From: Myxococcales bacterium
GTDB taxonomy: Bacteria > Myxococcota > Myxococcia > Myxococcales > JAJYLH01
Assembly (NCBI GenBank): GCA_021787845.1
Contig: JAJYLH010000008.1
Span: 62,001 to 126,000 of the forward strand
Length of the DNA: 64,000 bases
Reading direction: 5' to 3'
Shown here: positions 51,832 to 60,817 of the stretch, piece by piece
How the letters are laid out: each line of letters begins with the position of its first letter
Position numbering within the stretch: position 1 is the stretch's first letter
The notes under the pieces: generated by a model
Seen by the model: the letters and a program-made list of their open reading frames with translations, nothing else
Databases searched by the model: none
What the model was told of the DNA's origin: nothing
Position numbers and translations under genes: made by a program

Positions 51832-53067
51832 CTACTTCCCGAAATAGACGGTGACTTCGGCGGAGAGCCCGGCGCGCATCGGCAGGTCGGGCGGGCGCTT
51901 CCAAACGATACGGACCGGGACCCGCTGCACGACCTTGACGAAGTTGCCGGAAGCGTTGTCGGCCGGCAGGAGCGAGAAGCTCGCGCCGGTGCCGCCGGAG
52001 AGGCTCGCGACGGTGCCCTCGAAGGTGCGGCCGTAGGTGTCGACGTCGATGTCGGCCCGGTCGCCCGGCCGCATCCGGCCGATCTGTGTCTCCTTGAAGT
52101 TCGCGACGACGTAGGTCTCGTTCGGCACCAGCTCCGCGATCGGCTGCCCCGGCTGGAGGAGCGCGCCCACCCGCGCGCTCACCTTCGAGGCGACGCCGTC
52201 CGCCGGCGCGTGGATCTTCGTGTACGACTCCTCGAGCGTCGCGAGGTCCAGCGCCGCCTGCGCGCTCTGCACCCGCGCGTCGGCGACGGCTGCGTTCGCC
52301 CGCGCGGCCGCGATGCGCGCGTCGATGGGCGCCGTCTGTCCCAAGCGCCCCAGCGCCGCGTCGACCTGCGTCTTCGCCGCGACCTGCCCGTGCTCGGCCG
52401 CTTGCAACTGAGCCTGAGCCCCCGACAGCGCCGCCTGGGCGGCGTCGAAAGCGAGCTGGGCGTTGTCCAGAGCCGCCTGCGGCACCGCGTTCGCCGCCCG
52501 CAGCTCCTTCGCCCGGCCGAGCGCGAGCTTCGCCTGCGCCGCGCCGGCCTTCGCCCGGTCGAGCCCGGCCTTCGCCGCCGCCACCTGCGCCGCCGCGGTC
52601 TCCACCTGCGCCGACGAGCCGGACAGCATCGCTCTCGCACTGGAGAAGCCCCCTCGAGCAGTCGCCGCGACGATGCGCACCTGCGCGTCGGCCGCCTGCG
52701 CCATCGCCTGGGCGGTCTGAAGCCCCGCCTTCGCCTGCTCGAGCCGCGCCGCGTATTGCGAGTCGTCCAGGGTCGCGATGATCTGGCCCTTCTTCACCGG
52801 CTGGTTGTCGGCGACGGCCACCGACGCCACCACGCCCGGCACCCGCGCGGAGATCGCGACCACCTCGGCCTCGACCGTCGCGTCGTCGGTGTCGACCTGG
52901 TTTCGCGTGAGGTACGCGTAGACCCCGATGCCGGCGAGCACTGCGATAAGGGCGGTCCCCAGGGCCAGGAAGGCGCGCTTGGGCGAGCGCGGCTTGCCCG
53001 GAGCGGGCTTGGGTGGCGCGTACGCGTCGGCTTCGGTCGGCGCCTCTTTCAAGTGCGCGGCTTCCAT
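51832..53067 (-). CDS. EmrA/HlyD-family membrane fusion protein
   Basis: A 411-residue periplasmic adaptor with one N-terminal transmembrane helix (FLALGTALIAVLAGIGVYAYL, about 33-53). A split biotinyl-lipoyl domain (VVASVAVADNQPVKKGQIIA and HAPADGVASKVSARVGALLQ) flanks an unusually long Ala-rich coiled-coil hairpin (about 110-270). The C-terminal beta-barrel has VVANFKETQIGRMRPGD, the EmrA signature. It couples the inner-membrane MFS pump to the TolC-like duct. It starts immediately after the emrB-like stop, so coupled translation is likely. Confidence 0.94.
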   Translation of the reverse strand: MEAAHLKEAPTEADAYAPPKPAPGKPRSPKRAFLALGTALIAVLAGIGVYAYLTRNQVDTDDATVEAEVVAISARVPGVVASVAVADNQPVKKGQIIATLDDSQYAARLEQAKAGLQTAQAMAQAADAQVRIVAATARGGFSSARAMLSGSSAQVETAAAQVAAAKAGLDRAKAGAAQAKLALGRAKELRAANAVPQAALDNAQLAFDAAQAALSGAQAQLQAAEHGQVAAKTQVDAALGRLGQTAPIDARIAAARANAAVADARVQSAQAALDLATLEESYTKIHAPADGVASKVSARVGALLQPGQPIAELVPNETYVVANFKETQIGRMRPGDRADIDVDTYGRTFEGTVASLSGGTGASFSLLPADNASGNFVKVVQRVPVRIVWKRPPDLPMRAGLSAEVTVYFGK

Positions 53068-54702
53068 CTACTCCATCTCCAGGTGCGCCTTGGGCCGCTT
53101 GCGCAGCTCGCGCACGTTTATGGTCTTGAGGAAGAACACCACCGGAAGCACCGACAGGAACAGCACTCCCACGAAGAGGAAGATGCGGTCGAACGAGAGG
53201 ACCATCGCCTGGCGCATCACGGTGCCGTAAAGCGACTGGATGGCGCCGGCGTGGGCGCTCGCCGGGTCGAACCCCTTGGCCATCAGACCGTGCTGCACCA
53301 GGCTGAGCCGCTGGGCTACCGCTGGGCGGGTGGGCGAAAGGTGGGCGACGAGCGCGGTCTGGGCGTCGTTCGAGTAGTTCCCCAACAGGGTCGCGAAGAT
53401 GGCGATGCCGACCGCGCCGCCGACCAGCCGGATGAGCGAGTTCAAGCCCGTGGCGTCGGTCATATGCTTGCGCGGAATGCGCGCGAGGGCGGTCGTCGTC
53501 AGCGGGACGAAGAGGCAGGAGAAGCCGGCGCCCTGGACCAGGATGGCGAAGATGATGTCGTGGGAGGACGAATCCAGGTTCAGGTGGGCCATCTGGATCG
53601 AGCCCAGGCTCACGAGGACGACGCCGGTCGCGATGATGTAACGCGCGTCCACCCGGTTGAAGAGCCAGCCGACGAGCGGGGTGGTGATCGACATGATGAA
53701 GACGCGCGGCATCAGGGCCATCCCCGACTGGAAGGCGGTAAAGCCGAGCATGTCCTGCATGAAGACCGGCAGGAGGAACATGTTCGCCATCAGCATCAGG
53801 AACTGGAGCCCGCCGATGACGGTGCCCGAGAGGAACGAGGGCTCCTTGAACAGACGGATGTTGACCGCGGGCACCTTGGCGTAGAGCTCGCGGATGACGA
53901 AGGCGACGAGGGCGAAAACGACGAAGATCGTCAATCCGGTGATCAGCCGGGAGTCGAACCAGTTGTCCTGCTGTCCCTGCTCGAGGACGTATTCCAGGCC
54001 GGCGAGGCCGGTCGACAACAGGCCGATGCCCCACCAATCCATGTTCTTTCGCTGGAGCGCGGCCTCGGTCTTCAGGCGCTGGGTCTCCTCCTTGGGCTCG
54101 TGGACGAAGGCCCACACCATCGAGAGGCCGAAGAGGCCGATGGGGATGTTGATGTAGAATATCCACGGCCAGGAATAACGGTCGATGATGTAGCCGCCGA
54201 GCGTCGGCCCCAGCGCCGGGCCGATCATCACCGCGAGGCCGAACAGCGCCATCGCCATGCCCTGCTCCTCGAGCGGCCAGGTGCGGCGCAGAATCGACTG
54301 CTCGGTGGGCTGAAGCGCGCCCGCTCCCAACCCCTGGAGGAAGCGGAAGGCGACGAGCTCGGGGAGCGTGTGGGCCATCCCGCACAGGGCACTGCCGGCG
54401 AGGAAGATGCCGAGGCAGGTCATGTAGACCCGCTTCTGGCCGAAGAGCCGCGACAAGAACGCGGTCAGCGGCATCACCACCACGTTCGCGAGCGCGAAGC
54501 CGGTGACGACCCAGGTGATTTCCTGGAGGGTGGCGCCGACCGAGCCGCGCATGTGGTCGAGGGCGACGTTGACGATGGACCCGTCGATGGCGCCCATCAG
54601 GGTGCCGAAGCTGACCGATACCGTGACCAGCCACTTGTTCGGCGCTTGGTCCTGCGCGACTGGCAGGCCACCGAAGGGCGCGGATATCACCGCTTCAGCC
54701 AT
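53068..54702 (-). CDS. EmrB-family 14-TM MFS drug:proton antiporter (DHA2)
   Basis: A 544-residue major-facilitator efflux pump of the DHA2 (14-helix) family. Motif D1 is GAIDGSIVNVAL in helix 1. LSRLFGQKRVYM is the motif A loop, RFLQGLGAGALQPTEQSIL is motif B, and GPALGPTLGGYI is motif C, diagnostic of antiporters. It exports hydrophobic compounds in exchange for protons, together with the adaptor and TolC-like gene. Its start overlaps the tetR stop by eight bases, so it is coupled to the repressor. Confidence 0.95.
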   Translation of the reverse strand: MAEAVISAPFGGLPVAQDQAPNKWLVTVSVSFGTLMGAIDGSIVNVALDHMRGSVGATLQEITWVVTGFALANVVVMPLTAFLSRLFGQKRVYMTCLGIFLAGSALCGMAHTLPELVAFRFLQGLGAGALQPTEQSILRRTWPLEEQGMAMALFGLAVMIGPALGPTLGGYIIDRYSWPWIFYINIPIGLFGLSMVWAFVHEPKEETQRLKTEAALQRKNMDWWGIGLLSTGLAGLEYVLEQGQQDNWFDSRLITGLTIFVVFALVAFVIRELYAKVPAVNIRLFKEPSFLSGTVIGGLQFLMLMANMFLLPVFMQDMLGFTAFQSGMALMPRVFIMSITTPLVGWLFNRVDARYIIATGVVLVSLGSIQMAHLNLDSSSHDIIFAILVQGAGFSCLFVPLTTTALARIPRKHMTDATGLNSLIRLVGGAVGIAIFATLLGNYSNDAQTALVAHLSPTRPAVAQRLSLVQHGLMAKGFDPASAHAGAIQSLYGTVMRQAMVLSFDRIFLFVGVLFLSVLPVVFFLKTINVRELRKRPKAHLEME

Positions 54703-55321
54703 GCCGCCGGCCCGCCCCGTGGAGGAAGAAGCGCACCAGCTCGCCGGTGCTCGCGCGCGCGTCGAGGTCGCCCTCGAAGAACGCCCGGACGATGACCGCC
54801 CGCGCGGCGCCCAAGAGAAGCGTCGGCGCGAGCTTCGCGAGGCCGGGGTCGACTTCGCCCGCCTCGATGCCGCGGTCGACCAGCACCTGAAGGCGCTTGC
54901 GGATTTCCAGCATCGCGCCGCGGGTGCTGCTGGTCTTCGCGCGGGCGCGCGCGGCGCCGCGGTCGACCTCGCCCTGGAGCAACACCGAGAAGAACGGCCG
55001 GTGCGACTCGTAGTTGTCGAAGAGCGCTTGGAGCACGCCGGAAAGCTGCTCGCGAAACGGCCGGTCCGCCTGCGCGAGCTGGGCGTCGAGCGCCTCGTTC
55101 ACCCCGGCCTTGCGCGCGCGGATGAGCGCGCACAGCACCGCCTCCCGGTCGTCGAAGTGGTTGTAGAGCGTGCCGACGGAGACGCCGGCGACCTGCGCGA
55201 TGCGCTCGACCCGCGCCGTGCGCACGCCTTCGGCCGCGAAAACCGTCTCCGCCGCGTCGAGGATGGCCTCCGCCGTCGCTTCCCGAATCCGCTCTCTAAG
55301 TTTTGAACGAGCCTTCACCAT
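54695..55321 (-). CDS. TetR-family transcriptional repressor
   Basis: A 208-residue repressor. The N-terminal helix-turn-helix (about 25-65) contains ILDAAETVFAAEGVRTARVE and IAQVAGVSVGTLYNHFDDRE, the TetR hallmark. The C-terminal ligand domain is helical. It is first in the operon with the EmrB-EmrA-TolC-type pump and overlaps the pump gene by eight bases. A 19-bp inverted repeat (55338-55356) lies in the promoter just upstream and is the likely operator, so it should repress its own operon and be released by a pump substrate. The chosen ATG leaves a very short leader; a GTG one codon later is possible. Confidence 0.93.
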   Translation of the reverse strand: MVKARSKLRERIREATAEAILDAAETVFAAEGVRTARVERIAQVAGVSVGTLYNHFDDREAVLCALIRARKAGVNEALDAQLAQADRPFREQLSGVLQALFDNYESHRPFFSVLLQGEVDRGAARARAKTSSTRGAMLEIRKRLQVLVDRGIEAGEVDPGLAKLAPTLLLGAARAVIVRAFFEGDLDARASTGELVRFFLHGAGRRHG

Positions 55322-55331
55322 CCGGCACGAG

Positions 55332-55360
55332 CTTCTAACGCGAGTCCGACTCGCGTGCAA
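55332..55360 (-). promoter_or_regulatory. Efflux operon promoter with TetR operator in the spacer
   Basis: The perfect inverted repeat ACGCGAGT-CCG-ACTCGCGT (55338-55356) starts directly next to a minus-strand -10-like TAGAAG (55332-55337). It fills the 17-bp spacer up to the -35-like TTGCAC (55355-55360), overlapping the latter by two bases. This is the textbook position for TetR-type repression by promoter occlusion. Confidence 0.65.
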
Positions 55361-55693
55361 GCGGGCGCGAAAACCGCTGGCGAGCGAGCGAGTTTCGCAT
55401 CGGGCAGAGGTTCAGCCGGTCGGCTTGCGGCACGTCGTCGCGGGCGGCAGCCGCGTCGGTCGCCCGCGCGGATCCGTTGCACGATGTCGTGAACGGCAGT
55501 CGGCAAGTCAGTCGCGCCGCGGATCCTCACCGCGATCGTCGGGGAGCGGCACGCCGGCTGAAGGCCGGCCCGCAGGTGTGGAATTCGTCGTCGTCCGCGG
55601 AACGAATCCTCGTGGCCGGCCACGCGGGACGGTTGGCTGGCGATAGGTCCGAGGCGCGAATCGACGCGGCTCGGCGCTGTGCGGGCGCGAAGC

Positions 55694-55722
55694 TCGACTT
55701 CAGGCACGGGAGTTGCTCTAAT
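55694..55722 (+). promoter_or_regulatory. Predicted promoter of the S74-domain lipoprotein gene
   Basis: TCGACT (4/6 match to TTGACA), 17 bp, then TCTAAT (5/6 match to TATAAT), 33 bp before the start codon. Supported by spacing only. Confidence 0.35.
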
Positions 55723-55755
55723 GCGGCCCAGCGCTCGTCCTCACAGGAGCCGAAG

Positions 55756-57003
55756 ATGAAGCCATCGCTTTCCCTCGCGTTCGTTCTCGTCTCGAGCCTG
55801 GCGGCCGGCTGCGGCACGACGGGCGACCACTCGAACGGCAGCGGCAGCCAGTACGGCGCGATCACGGGCGACTGGAAGTGCACCTGCCCGTCCGGCGTGG
55901 CGACCTGCAAGCTGAAATGTCCCGACGGCACGGCCGGCGAGTGCCAGGGCGGGCAACCGTTCTGCGACGTCAGCTCGGCCGACGGCGGCTACGCCTGCGC
56001 CTGCCCGAATGGCGCCGCGAGCTGCTCCATCACCTGCCCGGACGGAACCAAGGCCGAGTGTACCGACGGCGAGCCCGACTGCCAGCCCGGAAGCCCGGGC
56101 CTGTGCTGCCCGGCTGGCAGGGACTTCTACGCCTGCGCGTTCCCGGACGGCGGGAGCGGTTTCGCTTGCCACAACTCGAACATGGGCTGCGCGAGCTCGA
56201 TGACCTGCGGCCAAGGCTGCGACGAGGTCGTGACCGGCCGTTGCGGCGGCAGCAGTGTTGGCACCGAGGACGGCGGGAGCGGCGGCCCGGAGACCTGCTG
56301 CCCGGCCGGGTGGGATCTCTATTCGTGTACGTTCACGGACGGCGGGAGCGGTCAAGCTTGCCACAACCCGGAGCTGGGCTGCGCGAGCTCGTCGACCTGC
56401 GGCGAGGGCTGTGACCAGGTCGTGACCGGCCGCTGCGAGAGCGACGGTGGCACGAGCGGCGACGGTGGCAGCGCCGGCTTGCAGTGGTACACGACGTGCG
56501 GCTATCCGGTTTGCGGACCCGGCGGCGACGGCGGGAGCGGCGACGACGGCTGTCCCGCGGCGGGGACGCCGTGCGCGCAGGAGGGCGCGACCTGCGGGAC
56601 GGCCACGGCGGCGGACTGCGGCGTGACGCTGGTCTGCGCGAGCGAGGATCCGAAGGGGGGTCCCGGAGGGTGCCCGATCTCGTCGCGGCGCTACAAGGAC
56701 GACATCCACTACGTCGGCGCGGCCCAGCTCGAACGGCTCCACGAGGACGTGCTCGGCCTCAAGCTCGCGACCTACAAGTACCTGCCGAACGTGGCGGATC
56801 CGAAGCCGACGCACCTCGGGTTCATCATCGAGGACAGCCCGCGCTCGCCCGCGGTCGACGGCGCGCACCATCGCGTCGATCTCTACGGCTACGTCAGCAT
56901 GGTCGTCGCCGGGATGCAGGTGCAGGAGAAGGAAATCGCGCAGCTCCGCCAGGAGCTGAAGGCGACCCGGACCGACCTGAATTCCTGCCGCGCTGGCAAG
57001 TAG
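55756..57003 (+). CDS. Cys-rich lipoprotein with C-terminal peptidase S74-like chaperone domain
   Basis: A 415-residue lipoprotein (signal ending SLAAGC). It carries two kinds of internal duplication: two copies of about 30 residues (CPSGVATCKLKCPDG and CPNGAASCSITCPDG) and two of about 50 residues (CCPAGRDFYACAFPDGGSG and CCPAGWDLYSCTFTDGGSG, each ending VVTGRC). The C-terminal 100 residues, from SSRRYKDDIHYVG through HLGFIIEDSPRSPAV to a coiled end, resemble the peptidase S74 / endosialidase intramolecular chaperone domain usually found on phage tail spikes. That fold helps trimerise fibrous proteins and then cleaves itself off. ATG 55756 has AGGAG seven bases upstream. Confidence 0.8.
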   Translation: MKPSLSLAFVLVSSLAAGCGTTGDHSNGSGSQYGAITGDWKCTCPSGVATCKLKCPDGTAGECQGGQPFCDVSSADGGYACACPNGAASCSITCPDGTKAECTDGEPDCQPGSPGLCCPAGRDFYACAFPDGGSGFACHNSNMGCASSMTCGQGCDEVVTGRCGGSSVGTEDGGSGGPETCCPAGWDLYSCTFTDGGSGQACHNPELGCASSSTCGEGCDQVVTGRCESDGGTSGDGGSAGLQWYTTCGYPVCGPGGDGGSGDDGCPAAGTPCAQEGATCGTATAADCGVTLVCASEDPKGGPGGCPISSRRYKDDIHYVGAAQLERLHEDVLGLKLATYKYLPNVADPKPTHLGFIIEDSPRSPAVDGAHHRVDLYGYVSMVVAGMQVQEKEIAQLRQELKATRTDLNSCRAGK

Positions 57004-57294
57004 GAGTGGTGCCGCTCGGCGCGGGCGTCGTGCCAGACGCGGTTCACAACGAGCGAAATCTCATCGGTCGAGCCGCGTCGGGACCGGCGGCTGGGGCGTA
57101 GCCCGCGGACCCGCGCCGGCTCCGCTCCGACGGTCGATGGTGCCCGGGGCATCGTTTCGGGCGCGCTTCGAGGCGGTCGCGCGGGTGCATCGCGCCCCTC
57201 CGGCACATGTCCGATGCGCCCGAGCGGCTTCTCGCTTACCCTCGCGCGCTTTCGTCCCGGGTGCTTGGGGACGGCGCGGGAGGCGTGAGGACGC

Positions 57295-58245
57295 GTGAAA
57301 CGTCGATGGGCGACAGCTCTGGCGCTCGTCTTTCTCGCGTTCTGCGCGGCTCCGTCCTTCCATTCGAACGGCACCTGGACGCGCGATTGGGCGGCGTATC
57401 CCGCCGTGGCGACCGCGACCGCTCCTGGTGACCTGTGGGCGATTTCCGACGTCCACGGCGGGTACGACCGCGCGGTGACGCTGCTCGAGAACGCGCATCT
57501 CGCGACCATCGACGGGAGCGGCGCCGCCACTTGGACCGGCGGCGACGCGGTGCTGGTCGTGGTCGGCGATCTCATCGACAAGGGTTCGCAGTCGGTGGAG
57601 ACGGTCGATCTCTTCCGCGAATTGGTCGCCGGCGCGCCGAAGACCGGCGGCAAGGTCATCGTCACGCTCGGCAACCACGAAGCGGAGCTCCTGGTCGACC
57701 CGGAGATGAGCAAGGCGAAAGCGCTCCAGGCCGAGCTCGCCTCGATGAGCGTGACGCCGGAACAATTCGCGTCGACCTCGACCCGCTGGGGCCTGTTCAT
57801 CCACGAGCTGCCGATCGCGGCGCTGGTCAGCGGCTGGTTCTTCGTCCACTCCGGCGATGCGGGCGGGCGGACCATCGCGGCGCTCGCCTCGCAGTTTCGG
57901 GCGGTCGTCGATGCGGACGACTGGAACGCGGACGTGCTGACGGGCTCGGCGTCGCCCTTGGAGTCGCGGGATTGGTACGACGCCTCGACGCTGGCGACCG
58001 ATCTGTCGGCGCTCGGGGCGAAGCACATCGTGATGGGACACGACCCGCACGCGTTCTCGGAAGAGGGCGATATCCGCGCGCACTTTTCCGGCGAGCTCGT
58101 GCACATCGACACCGGCCTGAGCCCGGCGGTCGACTACTCCAAAGGCAAGCTGCTCGAGGTCGTCGGCGCCGGGACCGCGGACGAGGTCGCGTACTCCGTC
58201 AACGACAAAGGAAATCGGACCGCGCTCGACCTGACAGAACCTTGA
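57295..58245 (+). CDS. Exported Shewanella-like metallophosphatase
   Basis: A 316-residue calcineurin-like phosphoesterase with an N-terminal signal (ALALVFLAFCAAPSF; the Cys may make it a lipoprotein). The active-site blocks are complete: DVHGGYDRA near 52, GDLIDKGSQS near 91, TLGNHEAEL near 126, VHSGDAGG near 184 and MGHDPHAF near 247. This order and GDLIDKG fit the PPP-like bacterial protein phosphatases (Slp type). GTG start at 57295. The substrate could be a phosphoprotein or nucleotide in the periplasm. It is followed after 19 bp by another phosphoesterase lipoprotein. Confidence 0.88.
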   Translation: MKRRWATALALVFLAFCAAPSFHSNGTWTRDWAAYPAVATATAPGDLWAISDVHGGYDRAVTLLENAHLATIDGSGAATWTGGDAVLVVVGDLIDKGSQSVETVDLFRELVAGAPKTGGKVIVTLGNHEAELLVDPEMSKAKALQAELASMSVTPEQFASTSTRWGLFIHELPIAALVSGWFFVHSGDAGGRTIAALASQFRAVVDADDWNADVLTGSASPLESRDWYDASTLATDLSALGAKHIVMGHDPHAFSEEGDIRAHFSGELVHIDTGLSPAVDYSKGKLLEVVGAGTADEVAYSVNDKGNRTALDLTEP

Positions 58246-58264
58246 ACGATCGAGGAGACCTGCG

Positions 58265-59722
58265 ATGCTTCGACCTCTCACGCTCGGCGCGCTCGCGGCG
58301 ATGGTTTTTCTCGCGGCTTGCCCGCAGAGCTCGAACTCGAACCAGAACAACGGCGGCGACTGCGCCGACTGCCTGAAGGACTCGGACTGCAAGGCCGGGG
58401 ACGTCTGCGTCCAGGTCGGCGCGAGCTCCGGGTGCTTGCCCGAGTGCGAGAACGGCTTCTGCGAGGGCGGCGGGACCTGTTCCATCAAGCTGGACAACGC
58501 CGGGTTGCAGAAAGAGGTCTGTGTCGGCACCCAAGATCCCTGCGCCGCGTTCAGTTGCGAGTCCTGCCCGGCGGGAACGACCTGCAACGCCATCGCGAAG
58601 ACCTGCGTTCCCAACAGCGGCAACGGCATCACCGGCGGACCGCAACTGTGCGGGGTCTTGGCGTCGCCCGAGATGAACGGCGTCTGCTGCAAGTGTCCGA
58701 CCGGCCAGAGCTGCGCGAACAACGGCTGCCTGGGCGGCTGGTGGTGCGACACCTCGAAATGCGCGTGCGCCGCGCCGCCGGCAACCTGCAGCAACCCGAA
58801 TCCGCCTCCTCCCAACGGCGGCTGGGACGGACAGCCGGTGACGGGCACCGTTGGCAACGCGGGCGGCACGGTGTCGCGGCTCCTCTTTGCGGTCATCGGC
58901 GACACCCGGCCGGCGAACGAATGGAAGTCGTCGAGCGACGAGAGCCGGTACCCGTATCCGAGCCAGGTCATCTCGACCATCTATCAGGACGTCACCGGGC
59001 TCAGCCCGCGGCCGAGCTTCGTCATCTCGACCGGCGACTACATGTACGCGGACCCGAGCAGCAACATGGGCGCCCGGCAGATTGCGCTCTACCAGCAGGC
59101 GGAGCAGGTCTTCCCGAACCCGGTCTTCCACGCGCTCGGAAACCACGAGTGTACCGGCTACACGGTGAGCGAGTGCGGCCCCAACGGGCGTGACGGGAAC
59201 ACCAACAGCTACGAAGCCTTCCTGAACGCCTGGGTGAAGCCGCTCGGCTACAACTTGCCCTACTACGCGCTGCACTTCACCGGCTCGGACGGAAAGTGGA
59301 CCGCGAAGATCATCCTCGTCGCCGCGAACGCCTGGGATTCGACGCAGGCGAACTGGCTCCAAGGGCAGCTCTCGCAGCCGACGACTTTCACCTTCGTCGT
59401 TCGCCACGAGCCGCCGGACACGCGCTGCTCCAACGGCTCCTGCCCCTGGGCGCAATCGGAGAGCCTCATCCGGTCGCACCCGCTGACGCTGGAGATCAAC
59501 GGACACACCCACACCTTCTACTTCGAGAAGTCGAGCCCGAGCTTCCTCATCGTCGGCAACGGCGGCGCGCCCTCGAGCGGCAGCGGCAGCCAGGGCTTCG
59601 GCTACGCCACGGTCTCCCAGATTTCCGACACCCAGGTGGTCGTCTCGCAGTTCGACTACTCGAGCCCCAACGCCACGCCGTCGCGCACCTGGACCATCGA
59701 CGCCAACGGGACCATTCACTGA
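58265..59722 (+). CDS. Cys-rich lipoprotein with metallophosphoesterase domain
   Basis: A 485-residue lipoprotein (signal ending FLAAC). Residues about 30-185 are Cys-rich modules (CLKDSDCKAGDVC, CPAGTTC, CPTGQSC). Residues about 205-430 are a calcineurin-like metallophosphoesterase of the purple-acid-phosphatase type, with VIGDTRPA near 212, STGDYMYADP near 257, ALGNHECTG near 293, RHEPPD near 380 and NGHTHTF near 413. The enzyme therefore probably hydrolyses phosphate esters at the cell surface. It follows the preceding phosphatase gene within 19 bp and is likely co-expressed. Confidence 0.88.
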   Translation: MLRPLTLGALAAMVFLAACPQSSNSNQNNGGDCADCLKDSDCKAGDVCVQVGASSGCLPECENGFCEGGGTCSIKLDNAGLQKEVCVGTQDPCAAFSCESCPAGTTCNAIAKTCVPNSGNGITGGPQLCGVLASPEMNGVCCKCPTGQSCANNGCLGGWWCDTSKCACAAPPATCSNPNPPPPNGGWDGQPVTGTVGNAGGTVSRLLFAVIGDTRPANEWKSSSDESRYPYPSQVISTIYQDVTGLSPRPSFVISTGDYMYADPSSNMGARQIALYQQAEQVFPNPVFHALGNHECTGYTVSECGPNGRDGNTNSYEAFLNAWVKPLGYNLPYYALHFTGSDGKWTAKIILVAANAWDSTQANWLQGQLSQPTTFTFVVRHEPPDTRCSNGSCPWAQSESLIRSHPLTLEINGHTHTFYFEKSSPSFLIVGNGGAPSSGSGSQGFGYATVSQISDTQVVVSQFDYSSPNATPSRTWTIDANGTIH

Positions 59723-59833
59723 CCAGGGCCGACGGCGAAGACCCGGCGGACGCTTGGGGAGCTTCGCCGGCTGCCGATTGAGCGGAGCCCGCGCATTTTC
59801 GTGTGTCCTCCGGCGGCAGAGCGGTTACCAACT

Positions 59834-59880
59834 CGACCGATCGGACCGATCGGTCGGATCCGTCCGATCGGTCCGATCGG
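59834..59880. repeat. CCGATCGG-type near-palindrome, copy 3
   Basis: A 47-bp near-perfect palindrome made of GACCGATCGG units, centred on GGATCC. It is the longest of the three CCGATCGG elements and lies between the lipoprotein gene and the methyltransferase gene. Confidence 0.85.
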
Positions 59881-59957
59881 CGCGAACCCGGACGGCGGCT
59901 TTACGCCGAGCAAGGCACGACGCCGGACCCACCCCAGAGCCGCGAGCGGATGACCCC

Positions 59958-60623
59958 ATGACCAACTCTCCTGACCACGCGCATCACGGCGAGCACGCGC
60001 ACGAGCACGGGCTCGACCACCCCGACGTCGAGCGCGACCGTTTCGGCAACCCGGCCGATCTCGCGGCCTACCTGGCGCGGCTGGAAGGCCCGGAGCGAAC
60101 GGAATGGCAGAAGCCGGACGAGGTGGTGCGCTCGCTCGGCCTGCGGCCGGGCCAGAGCGTCTGTGAAATCGGCGCCGGGCCGGGCTATTTCAGCCTCCGG
60201 CTCGCCCGGGCGGTCGGCGCGGAAGGTACTGTCTTCGCGGTCGAGGTGGAGCCGCGCATCCTCGCGGTGCTGCGCGAGCGGCTGTCCCAGGCGGGCACCC
60301 GCAACGTGGTGCCGGTGCTGGGCTTCCCCGACGACCCGCTGGTGCCGCCGAGAAGCTGCGATCTCGTGCTGGCGATCAACGCTTTCCATCACATCCCCGA
60401 CGGCACCGCATTTCTCCGGCGGCTGGCGCGGACGCTCAAGCCGGGCGGGCGAATCGTGAACATCGACTTCCACAAACACGAGCTGCCGGTCGGCCCGCCG
60501 TCTGATCACAAGATGGCGCGCGAAGACTTCCTCCAACACGCCCGCGCCGCCGGGCTCGACCTCGCCGAGGAGCTTTCGCTCTTGCCGCACCAGTACTTCC
60601 TCGTGCTGCGACCGCGCGGGTGA
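59958..60623 (+). CDS. Class I SAM methyltransferase with His-rich N terminus
   Basis: A 221-residue methyltransferase. SAM motif I is EIGAGPGYF near 71, with acidic loop VEVEPRIL near 95, INAFHHIPDGTAFL near 140 and LKPGGRIVNIDFHKHE near 163. The first 20 residues are His-rich (DHAHHGEHAHEHGLDH), which could bind metal such as Ni or Zn. The family includes UbiE-like and arsenite methyltransferase-like enzymes, but the Cys pattern of ArsM is absent. The ATG at 59958 has a weak ribosome site; upstream frames are repeat-derived. Confidence 0.88.
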   Translation: MTNSPDHAHHGEHAHEHGLDHPDVERDRFGNPADLAAYLARLEGPERTEWQKPDEVVRSLGLRPGQSVCEIGAGPGYFSLRLARAVGAEGTVFAVEVEPRILAVLRERLSQAGTRNVVPVLGFPDDPLVPPRSCDLVLAINAFHHIPDGTAFLRRLARTLKPGGRIVNIDFHKHELPVGPPSDHKMAREDFLQHARAAGLDLAEELSLLPHQYFLVLRPRG

Positions 60624-60817
60624 ACCCATCCCATCGAGCTCGACGCGTTCGACTCCTGGCGGGGTAGGACGCGCGCGGGTGGCCGGAGAAACGAGGCTTT
60701 GCGGGGAGCATGTGCCGCAAGGTCCCGAGAAACGGCGCGGTCTGTGGTCGGTCGCGCGGATCGGGTGAGGCCACGGGCGTTTGACGATTCTCGAGCGATG
60801 ATCTACGGTCAGCGGCG

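Larger units (their letters stand above)
55322..55755. other. Divergent regulatory region
   Basis: These 434 bp hold the tetR promoter/operator at the left and a predicted promoter of the lipoprotein gene at the right (55694-55722). The middle contains no gene I can support. Confidence 0.6.

Noticed and set aside
50432-54634. A 1400-codon open frame spanning the efflux operon on the minus strand
   Set aside because: Only its last 433 codons (tolC-like) are real; the rest is an alternative frame over the emrA- and emrB-like genes, Arg-rich and without motifs, caused by high GC content.
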